Shown here piece after piece: positions 10,389 to 20,540 of a stretch of DNA of 37,317 bases (the first letter of the stretch is position 1; each line of letters opens with the position of its first letter). Source of the DNA: Leucogyrophana mollusca (Eukaryota; Basidiomycota; Agaricomycetes; Boletales); contig MU266587.1 in NCBI GenBank assembly GCA_021014945.1, positions 1-37,317 on the forward strand, in the 5' to 3' direction. The notes beneath the pieces were generated by a model that had not been told where the DNA came from, searched no databases, and saw only the letters and a list, made by a program, of their open reading frames with translations. The position numbers and the translations under genes are program-made.

Positions 10389-11821
10389 AGCCTTTGTTGG
10401 GCTCACGTTGTGTATTTAGGTATAAGAATCTGCAAATTATTTCACGCTACATGATATCATAAACATACCGCCTTTCTAACCTTCTTGATAGCTTCTTGAG
10501 ACTTCTTTCTTGAGCGCTTGCATGGGCCTTAACCCATTTTTAATATAGCCGGTTTGATTTCAGATACTGACTTGTGGGCACGTTCTTGTTGATTGGTGCT
10601 TGGTGACGCACTCGGGTTGTTTACGAGTCCCCAAAGCATGTTGCTATATACCTACTTGTAATGACATTTGTTGCGCTCAAGGCTTTTCAGCTTGAGCAAC
10701 TTAGAAATATTGCGTGAAAGTATAAACATGATAACTCGAAATGATGGCGGTTTGAACAAAAACAAAATACTTAGGATTGAAGGACATACTCGGGAAAAAG
10801 TCAGTCTTGGGATGCCGGGACACTACAAACAAAGTCACGGTGTGGACTTCAACGCAAAATCACTCGCGCCCGATCCGATCTGCCTTATGAAGGAATAGAA
10901 GCAGGTGACAATGGAAACAATTGGTGATATGAACGATATGCCTGGACCTACCAAGGTCGATCTGATGGGCCATCATAAATGTACAGATTGGGTAGCGGGG
11001 AAGGGGCAGGGGGAAATGGGAAGCTGCGGTGGGCCTGGCCATACTGATAGGCCATCAGAAATGGCCAAATCGGGGCAAATAATACCCCAACGAGCAGCTT
11101 TTCGCTGAGGATTATTGTGCACCACAGTGGTGCACCATCATCCTCGTCAGCGGTGAGTGAAAATAGTGCACCAAATTCCGACCTCTCACGAGGTACGTTT
11201 CTTGCACCATAATTACAATATGCCCTGACAGTCCAACGGTACTCCTTTTCACGCAATTGTGAGGCATCGGTAATGTTAGACCCTTCTATTGCGTGACAAC
11301 CGTTCAATACTTATGCATCGATGAATCAATTTACGGGCCCCGGTACCACAATTGATGGTACAGCAGGTGGCAACAGGACGAGCATGGACAAGGGAACCTG
11401 CCTCACAAGTGACAGGATCCATTGTTTTCGCACAAAATCGTCGAACGAACTCGGAAACAGCCTTAGAGTGCTCCGCCAGTGGGACACATAAAGAGAACTC
11501 GGGCAGTGCCTCGCAAGTGGAAGAGCCCCCAATTTACAACTGGAACGGTGGAACCACGCAGGCTCGAAAACAGCCATGCAGTTCTCCCCAGGAGGTGTAA
11601 CCAGGAAATTTTTGAGCATACATCAATCCGCTTGACGTGCATGTGTACGGCACTGGGCTCATGGCCAGTCTAGCCTCAATGAACAAGCCAGACATCATGT
11701 TCATATTGGCTCAACACCCTCGGCCAATAGGCAGGCAATGTCTAGGGCAGATATTAGGCTCGTGGTAGGATAGAGAACGTTGACATGTGTACATTACAGC
11801 AGCTCGAGCCCATGCTCCCGA
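10389..11821. other. Long intergenic stretch, no gene seen
   Basis: Both strands are broken into short frames without family resemblance or consistent splicing. One small palindrome is visible (gtgcaccacagtggtgcac, about 11117-11135), and direct GGCCAT(C/A)-type words at about 10970, 11037 and 11050. It may hold relics of a short transposon; nothing can be named. Confidence 0.35.
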
Positions 11822-13328
11822 CTAAACCCTACAACACCCGAAGTATATCAAGCAGCCAGATATTCCGGTCAGCACCACATACACCCCAATAAGCAGCACG
11901 AGAGGAACGCCCTCCCAACTCGGCGTCTCGTCCATGGTCACCCATATCGTCAGAGTAGTCAGAACGACGTACGCGATAAGAACAGCGATCCAAGGACAGA
12001 AAATTTGCAGCAGTCGCTCGTGAGGCCGAAGGACCGGCTCTGACAGCGATAACGGCGTCGATTCGTCCTCGGGCCTCTCAAAGTCATGATCCATTAGGTC
12101 CTCGAGCATAGCAGAGGCGTTGAACTCCGAAAATGAGCGGATTTCCCAGTCTAGGGACATGTGTCAGCTCTAGACATCTGGGTGTGGACACTACATTGAT
12201 GTTTTTGGCTGGCACGGCTCGCTTACCTGGGCCGTACCAGTACGTCCATATCCAACGGTAGAGATCCCGTTGAATTGACCTCCACATCATCATGCCCATC
12301 TTCGGAACCACTACGTCCAAGCCTGCACCGACCATCAACATATCCTCGTGCCACATCGACGTCGAGTCCAATATACTCCAACACCCGCTCTGAAGGAAGT
12401 GCCGACAGTTGTTGCGCGTGCGGTGGTATGCCCCAAACGACTGTATCACCTCGGTAAACGCTAACTTGATATCCTCGTCTACCCGCCTAGTCCATCCCAC
12501 GATGAACCAATGGTGCCCAAATGCACTCCGGATTTCGTCAGCTTCGCCTTCATGAAGGAGGCGCTCGTTGAATACCGGTCGGTTGCGAGTGCTAGGGTCT
12601 AGCCTCAGCTCATACTTGTGCTCGCTCACAATGAGGACAAAATGTCCGCATAGCTTAAACACAGGGATCGAGACAAAGACTGTAGGTCCATACCTGTATC
12701 ATAGTTAACAATACTACACAGTCGCATAGTGGATGGGATTAACAGCTCTTCGTTCTGTGCGACTATCGCCTTTTCATACCAGCATCTCCAATACCACAGG
12801 TATGAGGAATGGATGAAATAGCTCCATCCACAGGTTGCAGTCAGAAACATCGCCAAGGGCACATAGTCCAAGGCGCGGATTTCTTGCACAATCATGATGA
12901 CCGACAAGAAGAACAAGAGAAGGAGGAGGAGATGCCACAGAATACAGGCAGCGCGACATAGGATCACTGGCACAATCCAATCGCTGTGCTCTGCTGAAAC
13001 AATCCTATATACATTCGAGAAACGACTCGGAAAGACTAGGTGGAAATGAGCCAAACAAATACCTATTGATAGCCCAGGCTCGTCGCCCAAACAGCAAAAG
13101 TGCTATCACTGTGGGCGTGGAAACCGCGAGTAAGGGAAACCAAGCCCAGCCAGCAAGCCAGTAAAAGGCGGCGTCTACCCACAAATAGCTGGCGACGGTG
13201 GTGTAAACGATAAACCCCAAGACCATGACTACGCTCGGAGTGTAGTTTACAATCATACGACCGAGTGATTCGCGAGGAAAGTCTCCGGTTCCACTTTCGA
13301 GTCCATTATCTGTCGGTCGGGCGGTCAT
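11822..13328 (-). CDS. Six-pass membrane protein with embedded papain-fold-like (LRAT/PPPDE-like) module
   Basis: Exons 13328-13063, 13004-12744 (or -12780), 12693-12227 and 12150-11822 give 440 (or 428) residues. Exon 1 holds two hydrophobic segments (VVMVLGFIVYTTVASYLWV; WFPLLAVSTPTVIALLLFG), exon 2 two more, exon 4 two at the C-terminus (WIAVLIAYVVLTTLTIWV; GVPLVLLIGVYVVLTGISG). The soluble part between passes 4 and 5 reads LCGHFVLIVSEHKYELRLD, then FIVGWTRRVDEDI, then FGAYHRTRNNCRHFLQ. A His in the first strand, a later hydrophobic-V-G-T, and an N-C-x-H-F helix start is the order of catalytic residues in permuted papain-like folds (LRAT, PPPDE/DeSI, NlpC/P60-like). That assignment is by pattern only. 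The acceptor at 12694 is preceded by a TTAAC branch site; two donors (12743, 12779) keep frame. Divergent from the membrane-protein gene at 13943. Confidence 0.65.
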
Positions 13329-13942
13329 TGCAGAAAACTAGCCTCGGGCGTCCAACGACCCTCACAATGCCTGACGCTGGTCACAGGTGCACGTTTGCCT
13401 GATTGTCCCACATGGATGAAAAGGCGCCCATTTTGACAGATGGCAAGGCAGGGTCGCCGCAATGGTGCCTGCGCAAACCACGAGCCTCCAACGTCCAACC
13501 CCGACTTCTGGACCTGTTGTCCCGCTTCCTTTGTCATTCTATAGAAGTTGAAATTGGCCCATAGGTCCGTAGTTCATCCATCTCACAATTTATCCCAAGT
13601 CCGGGACGGTCAGTCTGAACGCTGATGTAGCTTGAAGCAGAAAGGTGCATCAGATTTCGTACTGGGTACGACCGTTGAAGCTTGAAGCTTGAAGCCCTGC
13701 CCCGAAACTCAACATCAACAACTGGTAGCGACTACCCACAGATCGACTTCTATCTATCAGCAAAGCCTGCAAAGGATCCTAGCAAGTCCCCAGCGTCCAG
13801 TACCTGCTGAGTAGTGGCAGTTGTCCAACTTACTTGCGGTTGGTCCGCCACCTTCAACATGGCAAGTATCATTTCTGTCATCCGTCTTCTTTCTATTGCG
13901 CTGAATATGACCACGTAGGACGCGTGTCCTCAAGGCATTTCC
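13329..13942. promoter_or_regulatory. Shared upstream region of two divergent membrane-protein genes
   Basis: No gene seen. Contains the short tandem GAAGCTT/TTGAAGC repeat at about 13672-13694 (with another copy near 13630). Likely carries both promoters; no clear TATA box. Confidence 0.35.
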
Positions 13943-14824
13943 ATGGCCAACAGCAGAAAATCAACCCCCAAACCGCCCTTCTCGTCAGCTCTGTCACTAA
14001 CAGATATAGAAATGCAAAGCCAAAGTCAATTCGCGATCCCGGGCCAGGCGATCCCCCTCAAACCAAATCACGTCTCCGAATTCCTCCATAGCGAGCTCTC
14101 GGTGTCACGTTTAAACGAGATCCACGAGCACCTATGGATGGCTGGGCGGAGAGACAACCTCCACCCCATTCACTGGCAGAAAATGACAGGACGCGACATT
14201 CGTATTACTGAATACCCGTACCTCCACCTCCTCTGGTACGACTCGACGATATTCATCAAGCCGATACCTGTCTGCCTCCTAGATTACGAATTCTTCGCTG
14301 CCTACATCTGTCCACACAGAGGCCTGTTTGGAGAGGCCTGCGGGTTTCTTCGAAGCTACGCACTGTTAATCCGGCACGAGAGCGATTTCAAAATCGCGAT
14401 GGATGTCGGTCTGCTTCCGCGAAGCATGACGTGGAAGCACTGGAGCGCCCTGGCGTACGAGCTTGTCACAATTCCGAAGGCAGACATAAATAAGCGTTAT
14501 TTTTACGGAGAACTGCGACTCCTGCGCCTAAACTTGGTGATGAATCTATATCGCCGCAAGCCGTGGTATCACAACATCCATCGAGACTACCACGCGTGGC
14601 TTTCGTACCAGCTACGTTGGATGCTGGTTGCGTTTGCCTACACCAGCATCGTGCTTGGAGCCATGCAAGTCTTGACAGCAACGTCCTTGGCAAGCGAGCT
14701 GCTTTCAGCGGCCTGCTTCTGGTTCAGCATCGTGACGGCGCTGCTAGTCTTTGTGGTATTGGGGTGGCAAATGATCGCATTCTTCCTCGCTTTCACATTG
14801 AACTTCATCGCCGCCCTGCAGTAA
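13943..14824 (+). CDS. Fungal two-pass membrane protein, DUF6601-like (293 aa)
   Basis: Single-exon frame from ATG 13943 to stop 14822-14824. Residues about 50-75 read LNEIHEHLWMAGRRDNLHPIHWQK, followed by REDIRITEY-like GRDIRITEYPYLHLLWYD and IFIKPIPVCLLDYEFF; later GFLRSYALLIRHESDFKIA, YGELRLLRLNLV and YRRKPWYHN. This order (LW-AGR, TE-x-x-LHL-W, IF-KP-P-LL, F-x-SYA-LI-ESDF-IA, YGELRL-RLN) is the signature of a widespread fungal family often labelled DUF6601 and sometimes wrongly 'subtilisin-like protease'. There is no protease triad here. Two hydrophobic helices close the protein (WMLVAFAYTSIVLGAMQVL; IVTALLVFVVLGWQMIAFFL). The family name is from memory and less sure than the family itself. 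Function unknown. Convergent with ATG7, 129 bp away. Confidence 0.75.
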   Translation: MANSRKSTPKPPFSSALSLTDIEMQSQSQFAIPGQAIPLKPNHVSEFLHSELSVSRLNEIHEHLWMAGRRDNLHPIHWQKMTGRDIRITEYPYLHLLWYDSTIFIKPIPVCLLDYEFFAAYICPHRGLFGEACGFLRSYALLIRHESDFKIAMDVGLLPRSMTWKHWSALAYELVTIPKADINKRYFYGELRLLRLNLVMNLYRRKPWYHNIHRDYHAWLSYQLRWMLVAFAYTSIVLGAMQVLTATSLASELLSAACFWFSIVTALLVFVVLGWQMIAFFLAFTLNFIAALQ

Positions 14825-14953
14825 TAGCTGTCGCAACTCGCTCGGTCACTCAGAAGAAGCACTGATGATACGTATTGCATTTATCGTGTTAGTTGGACCA
14901 AATGGAGAATACAAACTGCACTATACACTTCCGTCCTTCCTTGTACCAAACGT

Positions 14954-17624
14954 TCATACCTCATCTTCATCTTCCTCGTCCCAATCTACGCTCTCCATCG
15001 CTGCATCGCCCTCATTATACAGTTTGTCGAGCCCAGTTAACGTCTCCAGGTACCCTGGCTCATTGAACGCTTTCAGTAACACATCGAAGCCCTGTTCCTC
15101 GTACGCTTTCAAGACCTAATAATGATCCCAGGTTCCTGGTATTAACAGCAATCACAACAGCAAAAAAATAACAAAGCAAGCTCACTATCTCACTGCACCC
15201 TGTGCATCTATCATAGGCCGCCCCCGTGATAGGGAGATTGCGGAACTGGGCCAAAAATCCACGAAGTTGGTGCGGAACAAGTCCGAGGACGCTTCCGGAC
15301 GTGCTTGGGTCTGCATGTTCGCCACTTGCCTGTGGGGGAGGTGGGGGCGCGTGGATTCTACGTGGAATCCGACAATCAGCACGACACAGGCTGATGTCAA
15401 ACACGTTTCCTTACCCGTCGGGATGTTGGAGAAGGGACATCAAAAGTTCCACTGTGGTGGAAGCAGCGATGGAGGCAAGCCCTGGTCTCGTGACGGTGCA
15501 CATCTGGTCCAAAGTTCTATCTGTCAAGGACTACCCAATGCCCAGTCAGCGAGAACGTCTTCGGAAACGATAAGGTGGTGACACATACATCCGCAGGGGC
15601 GACAATGTCGTTGCAGTAATAACATCCTAGGCGATTATTAGCCGTAGACGTTGAAGCTCGTGCACCATGACGCATCACAAGGTACGTGTCGAAACCCAGG
15701 GCAGCGTTCATGACGATCTATAGGAACCAACCGCGTCAGAAATGTATAACAGGTGAGCCTTGAGTTAATCAATAGCTCACCTTTCCCTTCGCAGCGCCCA
15801 AGACTGTAGGCAACCATCTGCTTTCTCTCGAGTCCATCAGGAGAAAAACGACATCGTGCTCATCAAACAACTTCTCCAACTTCTCGACGTCCTTCTTCGT
15901 CTGTTCCGTCGATGCGGGGGGTATAGGATGCCCTGGCATGGGTATAGAAAGCTCGTGACCTGTGGCGTTCTATTACGCGGAAAATGAGACGTGTGTTAGG
16001 ATATTCGGGGGCGGACGTACGATTCCAGGGAATATCTTCTTGAGGCTGTTGGCAGCGCAAGCCGCTTTGGGTTTCCCCCCATTGAGGCAGTCCTCGAACT
16101 CGAAGAGGGGTTGGCGCACAGGGTTGGAGAAGGACACGCGAGCGGAATCGACGAACGTGATCGTCCGTACGCCCCATCCCTGTCGGCAAATGTCAGCCCT
16201 TCCATAAGACTTGAGAGGACACACCACGCACCATAAGAGTGCGAGCGACATAGCACCCAAGAGTGCCAGCACCGAGCAATAGACATCTCGTCGAAGCCAC
16301 TTTGTCCAGATCCAGGGCTGGAAGTATCCGCCAGCGCATTAGCTTCAGATTCAGGTCAACAGCTTGGTCTGCAAGCCTGGAAACCAACGACGTATCAATA
16401 CAGCGCCCGGGTAGATCTTTCTCTGAACTAACCTCGTAGGGTCCATCATAGGCGCCAAATCAGCCACACGAGCACTTAGCTTGTTAGTCGTAGGATGTCT
16501 TTCCCATCCGACAGCGGCGGGTTTCGTCGCCGAGTCGCCTTCGGCGCTGGACACGACTCCAAATCTGCTCTTCCACGATTTGCCGGGGGATGGGACCTCG
16601 CTATCCCTCCAGCATAGAATGCGGACGGACGATGTTTGCGCTGGGAAGTGGAGGCGGAGGTAGGCAAGGAGGTTCCTCAGCGGCCACCCTGGATTCTCTG
16701 CTAAAGCTGAAGGATCGAGGAAACCCACAATCCGCTGACGAGGTGCAGAGATGTGAGACGGAGGGGTCGCCAAGAGATGGCACTTACGGATTCAGGCGGG
16801 ACGTTTGCAAAGAACTCGTCGAGTTTCTCGACTGAGCCCATTTCTGAAGTGTTCCCTACCACCTTCACAAGGAAGAAAGGGACGGTATTTGCGTGCAGTG
16901 ACTGGTGTATAGATGCAAGCTGTGGGGGATTTGGTTCAATAACGTATCTCCTTTCTACAATCGAACGTGAATAGAATACCTGGGCGGAATTCAGCTCTTC
17001 GTCAGCAGCTTTCCATCCGTTCTCCGAGATCTCCCATGCGGGCTTCGAAACAAAGGCGGGAAATGCGAACCAGTAGTAGTACTGATATTTCTTGAGGTCC
17101 GCAAATGTTATCAGCAAGAATTGTGATAGCACAGATGTATCCTTGTGGTTAACAATGCTATCCCACATCTTGCGCGATCCCCAATCAGCATGCGTACCGG
17201 AGGTCAGATAGAACACGACATCGGCGCAGCCTACCTTTCGACGTTACTTCGTTAAACAGTGCCGCCTTGTCCGCGCCCTTGAAATCTTCGATCGTGTTGA
17301 AGTTCTTGAAAGTGCCACTCGCAGAGACCGACATGGGTGATAATCTGGCTGCGAGTGAGTACAATCATCCTCCAGCTGACAAAACTACCTCGCGACGCAC
17401 TGTACAGTCTTCTCATATGCGTCCCCACCAATAGACAAGTTGCACCCCAGGGCGATGTCTTGTCCTGTTTCGCGATCTCTAATGGATCGACCGACAGAAT
17501 ATGATCCGTTCACCGTCAAGGCCTCGTCGGACAGACGGAAGACATCAATCTTCATCCGAGTGAGTTCATGCCAGAAATTGGGCTGCACAGGAGACGAGAA
17601 GGGCGCAAATTGTACGACAGGCAT
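14954..17624 (-). CDS. ATG7: Autophagy E1-like activating enzyme ATG7
   Basis: Activates the ubiquitin-like proteins Atg8 and Atg12 by ATP-dependent adenylation and thioester formation, then hands them to Atg3 and Atg10; cytosolic. The N-terminus (17624-17390) reads [20 protein letters not shown] and LKID-like [15 protein letters not shown]. Then come [38 protein letters not shown] and [19 protein letters not shown]. The nucleotide-binding [17 protein letters not shown] lies near 16255 and [27 protein letters not shown] near 16120. The catalytic Cys sits in [10 protein letters not shown], codon 15500-15498. The protein ends with an acidic stretch ([13 protein letters not shown]), stop 14956-14954. 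About ten exons with short introns; the second intron most likely runs from GTAACG near 17250 to AAG before MWDSIVNH. All key residues are present, so the gene appears functional. Convergent with the DUF6601-like gene. Confidence 0.95.
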
Positions 17625-17893
17625 CCTGTCGGTCGTGGTTGCTGGGTAGGAGCTTCAAGATGATGACTGGAAACATAGGAAGCGTTGAAGGTGCCACAAA
17701 TGGTAACCTTCCTGCATGGGGCTCACAAGTAATGACACCGACACTAGGCTTAAGTTTGCTGTGCGCAGCACCTATAACCCTAGACCAGCACTGATAATCT
17801 TTCTACGTGTTGTATGTTGGTTGTAGTATTATAATAGCTCACAAGACATCTACCTCGTCAGCTCGAAAATAGTTACTTAGCTCGATCAGGAGA
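17625..17893. promoter_or_regulatory. ATG7 upstream region
   Basis: 269 bp between the ATG7 start and the possible micro-gene at 17894; expected to hold the ATG7 promoter. No motif stands out. Confidence 0.3.
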
Positions 17894-18068
17894 ATGGCCG
17901 GAAGGATAGACTCATTACTCGGGACTACGTCTGGCATCTATATCCCACACTTGAAGTCGTTAGCGGACCTCATGGGTAAGTCGAAACACGCATGTTCGAG
18001 CTTGAATGAAGGCTGTATTGAAAGATACGATGGAGCTTGGAGTCTCACTTGAATCGCCAACCCAATGA
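17894..18068 (+). CDS. Possible two-exon micro-protein (41 aa)
   Basis: Not recognised. ATG at 17894 opens MAGRIDSLLGTTSGIYIPHL, continuing KSLADLM to a strong donor (gtaagt at 17976). An aag acceptor at 18024 restores frame and adds DTMELGVSLESPTQ before a stop at 18066-18068. The N-terminal residues look like a genuine small protein, helical and neutral. It is divergent from ATG7. A tag acceptor at about 18110 would give a different, shorter end. Could be non-coding. Confidence 0.25.
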
Positions 18069-18155
18069 ATTTCTCCCCGGCTGATAGTCCGCCTTCTGAG
18101 ATGAGCATTACATTGACAAGATAAAGTGAGCACCCACCACCCCTTTCCCCGAACC

Positions 18156-20075
18156 CTACAGCCTACTCTTCGCCTGTTCCCGCCCGCCCTCCCCATGTGG
18201 CTGCCCCAGGTACCACATCGTCGCATCCTTAACTTCATTCAACCACTCCCGCACAATCTCCTCTTCAAATACCCGCCCATCGTAGAAGATCATATACTGT
18301 AGCTGCCGATGCAATGTCGACGCGCCGAGGTACAGTTCCGCCGGGCGCGCGTGTAGGTGCGTGCGCCAGTATTCTATGCGAAGGCGCGGGGACTCTGGCT
18401 GATGCTCTCGAGGCGGTTCAAGTTCGGCGTAGTATCCCGCACGGTGGGGGTGATCGTTGGGCGCTAGTGGTGATAGGCGGTCGCTTGGGGGGAGGGGATA
18501 ATCGGCAGGAATCAGCCCGTCCATCTGTGGCCCGTCTCCGGTCAGTCAATTTTGGGCACTGGTACATATGATACTTGATGTAAGCGGAAACTGCGGGACT
18601 CACGTTTCCGAGTGTGGATCCAGCAAGGGACAAGACAGGGCCCATGCATTCGGCGCGAATCGGCGCGCCTTTTTCCGACTTCAAGCCAGATCGCACCTTC
18701 TTGTCCTCATGCAGCCACCGCAACGCCGCTGCTCTCGTGGGCAGAATACGATCGTGTGCAGCTAGGGCAATGTCGACGAATCGGGGATGGTTGAAGACTT
18801 TGTCTGCTGTCGATTTGACGATACTACACCGGTGGAGGAACCGCCTGAAGGGGAACAAATCTGCAAAGTGTGGTGCGCCGTCTGCTAACTTCAGGCCGGT
18901 CGTGTTAGATCGGCGAGCCATGATACCCAGCGGCATCGACGGAAGTGTATACTGAAAGAAACTAATATTCAGCCCCACATCCCCAGAACCCCCCTTTTTA
19001 AACCACTCCTTGTCCTGATACGGCCGGAGGTTCAGCGGGCCGTTGAAGTGCATAGGCTGGCGCGTCCTGTATTCCCACTCTTCCTCAGACATCTCCCCAC
19101 GGAGGTACCGCCTGGAGAAGATGCGCGTCATGGCGACTTGGCTGAGGGCATAGTACGCGGTGTTAAATGTGATGTTGTGTCGCCGGCAATTTCCGAGGAT
19201 AATCTCAGATTCGGAGCGGGAGAAGTCACAGACCATGAGGCGGGAGAGGGCAGGGGTAAAGGAAGTTGAGGTGGTGAATCTTCCGGGGAGGGTGTGCCCG
19301 CCCTGTTGTATGGGAGATTGTAAGTTTATGACTCTGTAACGCCCATTGGATAAGGTCGTTCGCTCTCCTCACTTACTTTGAATCCGGATATCCTGGCCAT
19401 GTGTATCGCATAACCCAGCGCACGCCTCCATCTCTGCCGCGCAAGACTCAGGCCTCCATACGGTATCCCATGCTCTAGCGACCGATACATATCCAGCCTT
19501 GTTTCCAAAGCCTGTGTCGGGTGCTCGTGGCGAGACGCCAGCGTGTGGAAGAACGACCGTATGACGGTGCTGGTGGAACACATATCCGTAACGCAGTGCG
19601 CAACGATAATCACCACGTGGAATTTGTCGTGGCAGTCCGCGCGGCGCAGCATGTACACGCGCGCGAGGAGCTGGCTAGACAGAGGCCGTGGTCCATCGAG
19701 GATGTCGGTCACGAAGCGCTCTGCGTCCTCGAAGGAGGTCACCCATCCAAAGGTGACATCGCCCGCGCGCAGGTTGTCGATATTTTCCTCGCGTAAGATA
19801 AACTGCAAAGCTGAACCCGAATTATCCTCCTGCTCCACGACTTCGGCGGCAATGAGCGGAAAACGCTGTTTCACTGAGGACCATGCCCTGTTCACGTTCG
19901 CAGCGGAACAGAGGGCCACGTCGTCGCCCTGCGTCGCGAGTATCTGGATGTGCATAACGGTGTCGGCAGTGCTGTTAAGGACGCCATCCCAGTAAAAAGT
20001 GGTCTCTGTCACGCCAAGCGGACGAGAAAAGACGCGTCGCCTAGGATTTGAATCAAGTTGCGTCCAGGAGGCCAT
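18156..20075 (-). CDS. BAHD/condensation-like acyltransferase (588 aa)
   Basis: Three exons, 20075-19377, 19302-18604 and 18524-18156, all phase 0, give 588 codons plus stop. The catalytic-type HxxxD motif is HCVTD at residues 160-164, preceded by a hydrophobic strand (FHVVIIVAH), as in chloramphenicol-acetyltransferase-like folds (BAHD acyltransferases, NRPS condensation domains, alcohol O-acetyltransferases). N-terminal FSRPLGVTETTFYWDG and a mid-protein LNISFFQYTLPSMPLG fit this class; the strict plant DFGWG motif is not seen. Expected reaction: transfer of an acyl group from a CoA or carrier donor to an alcohol or amine; substrate unknown. Such stand-alone proteins are common in Agaricomycetes. 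An ATTAAATA about 25 nt before the start could be a TATA element, but the transcript start is unknown. No biosynthetic partner gene is visible beside it. Confidence 0.8.
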
Positions 20076-20540
20076 GCGGGTGGATAAAGTGGGGGGGTAT
20101 TTAATCTGACCTCGAACGCGCCATAGGCATCGTCACTTATAATCCAGGACAGCTGGATACCGCCAAAATTTTCCGACCGCACTCTGGCCATCAAATTGAC
20201 ATGCCTGTCACGAGTGCTGAGAACATCTCGAGTCGTTTCCGCAGGAACAGACGGACACGCAGTCGTGTGCCCAGGGTACCCTAGGTCGCTCAAAGCCCCC
20301 ATCGGGTAGGACCCTGTCTATCTGCGAGGATAAGAGGGCTGACGCGCCACGACTAGAAGTCAGCTAATGGGCTGAGTGGATCGGGAAGTACATACCTCGC
20401 TGATCAGCAACAAACAAGTCCGTGGTCCTCATCAGGTAGTTCAACTTGACAAGATGTGCCAGCGCCGCTGACAGCGTGAGTACACAAAAAGATCGCCATT
20501 GAAATGTATTGAGTGGAATTGGAGCGGGTGCAAATGCCAT
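20009..20540 (-). CDS. Doubtful small single-pass membrane protein
   Basis: Exons 20540-20396 and 20313-20009 join in frame (149 codons). Residues about 14-32 form one hydrophobic helix (WRSFCVLTLSAALAHLVKL); the rest (DLFVADQRG, then ALSDLGYPGHTTACPSVP, later GGIQLSWIISDDAYGAF) is not recognised. The last 67 nt overlap the first exon of the acyltransferase in another frame on the same strand, which argues for a further unseen intron or against the gene. Confidence 0.25.

Noticed and set aside
10948..11307. 119-residue minus-strand frame with a hydrophobic patch
   Set aside because: Isolated, no splice partners, composition like random sequence.
13943..14824. Subtilisin-like serine protease (a label often attached to this family)
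   Set aside because: No Asp-His-Ser triad motifs; the protein is a short two-pass membrane protein.
20364..20540. UstYa/DUF3328 oxidase as a partner of the acyltransferase
   Set aside because: Only the single N-terminal membrane helix fits; the HxxHC motifs of that family are absent, so no RiPP-type cluster is claimed.
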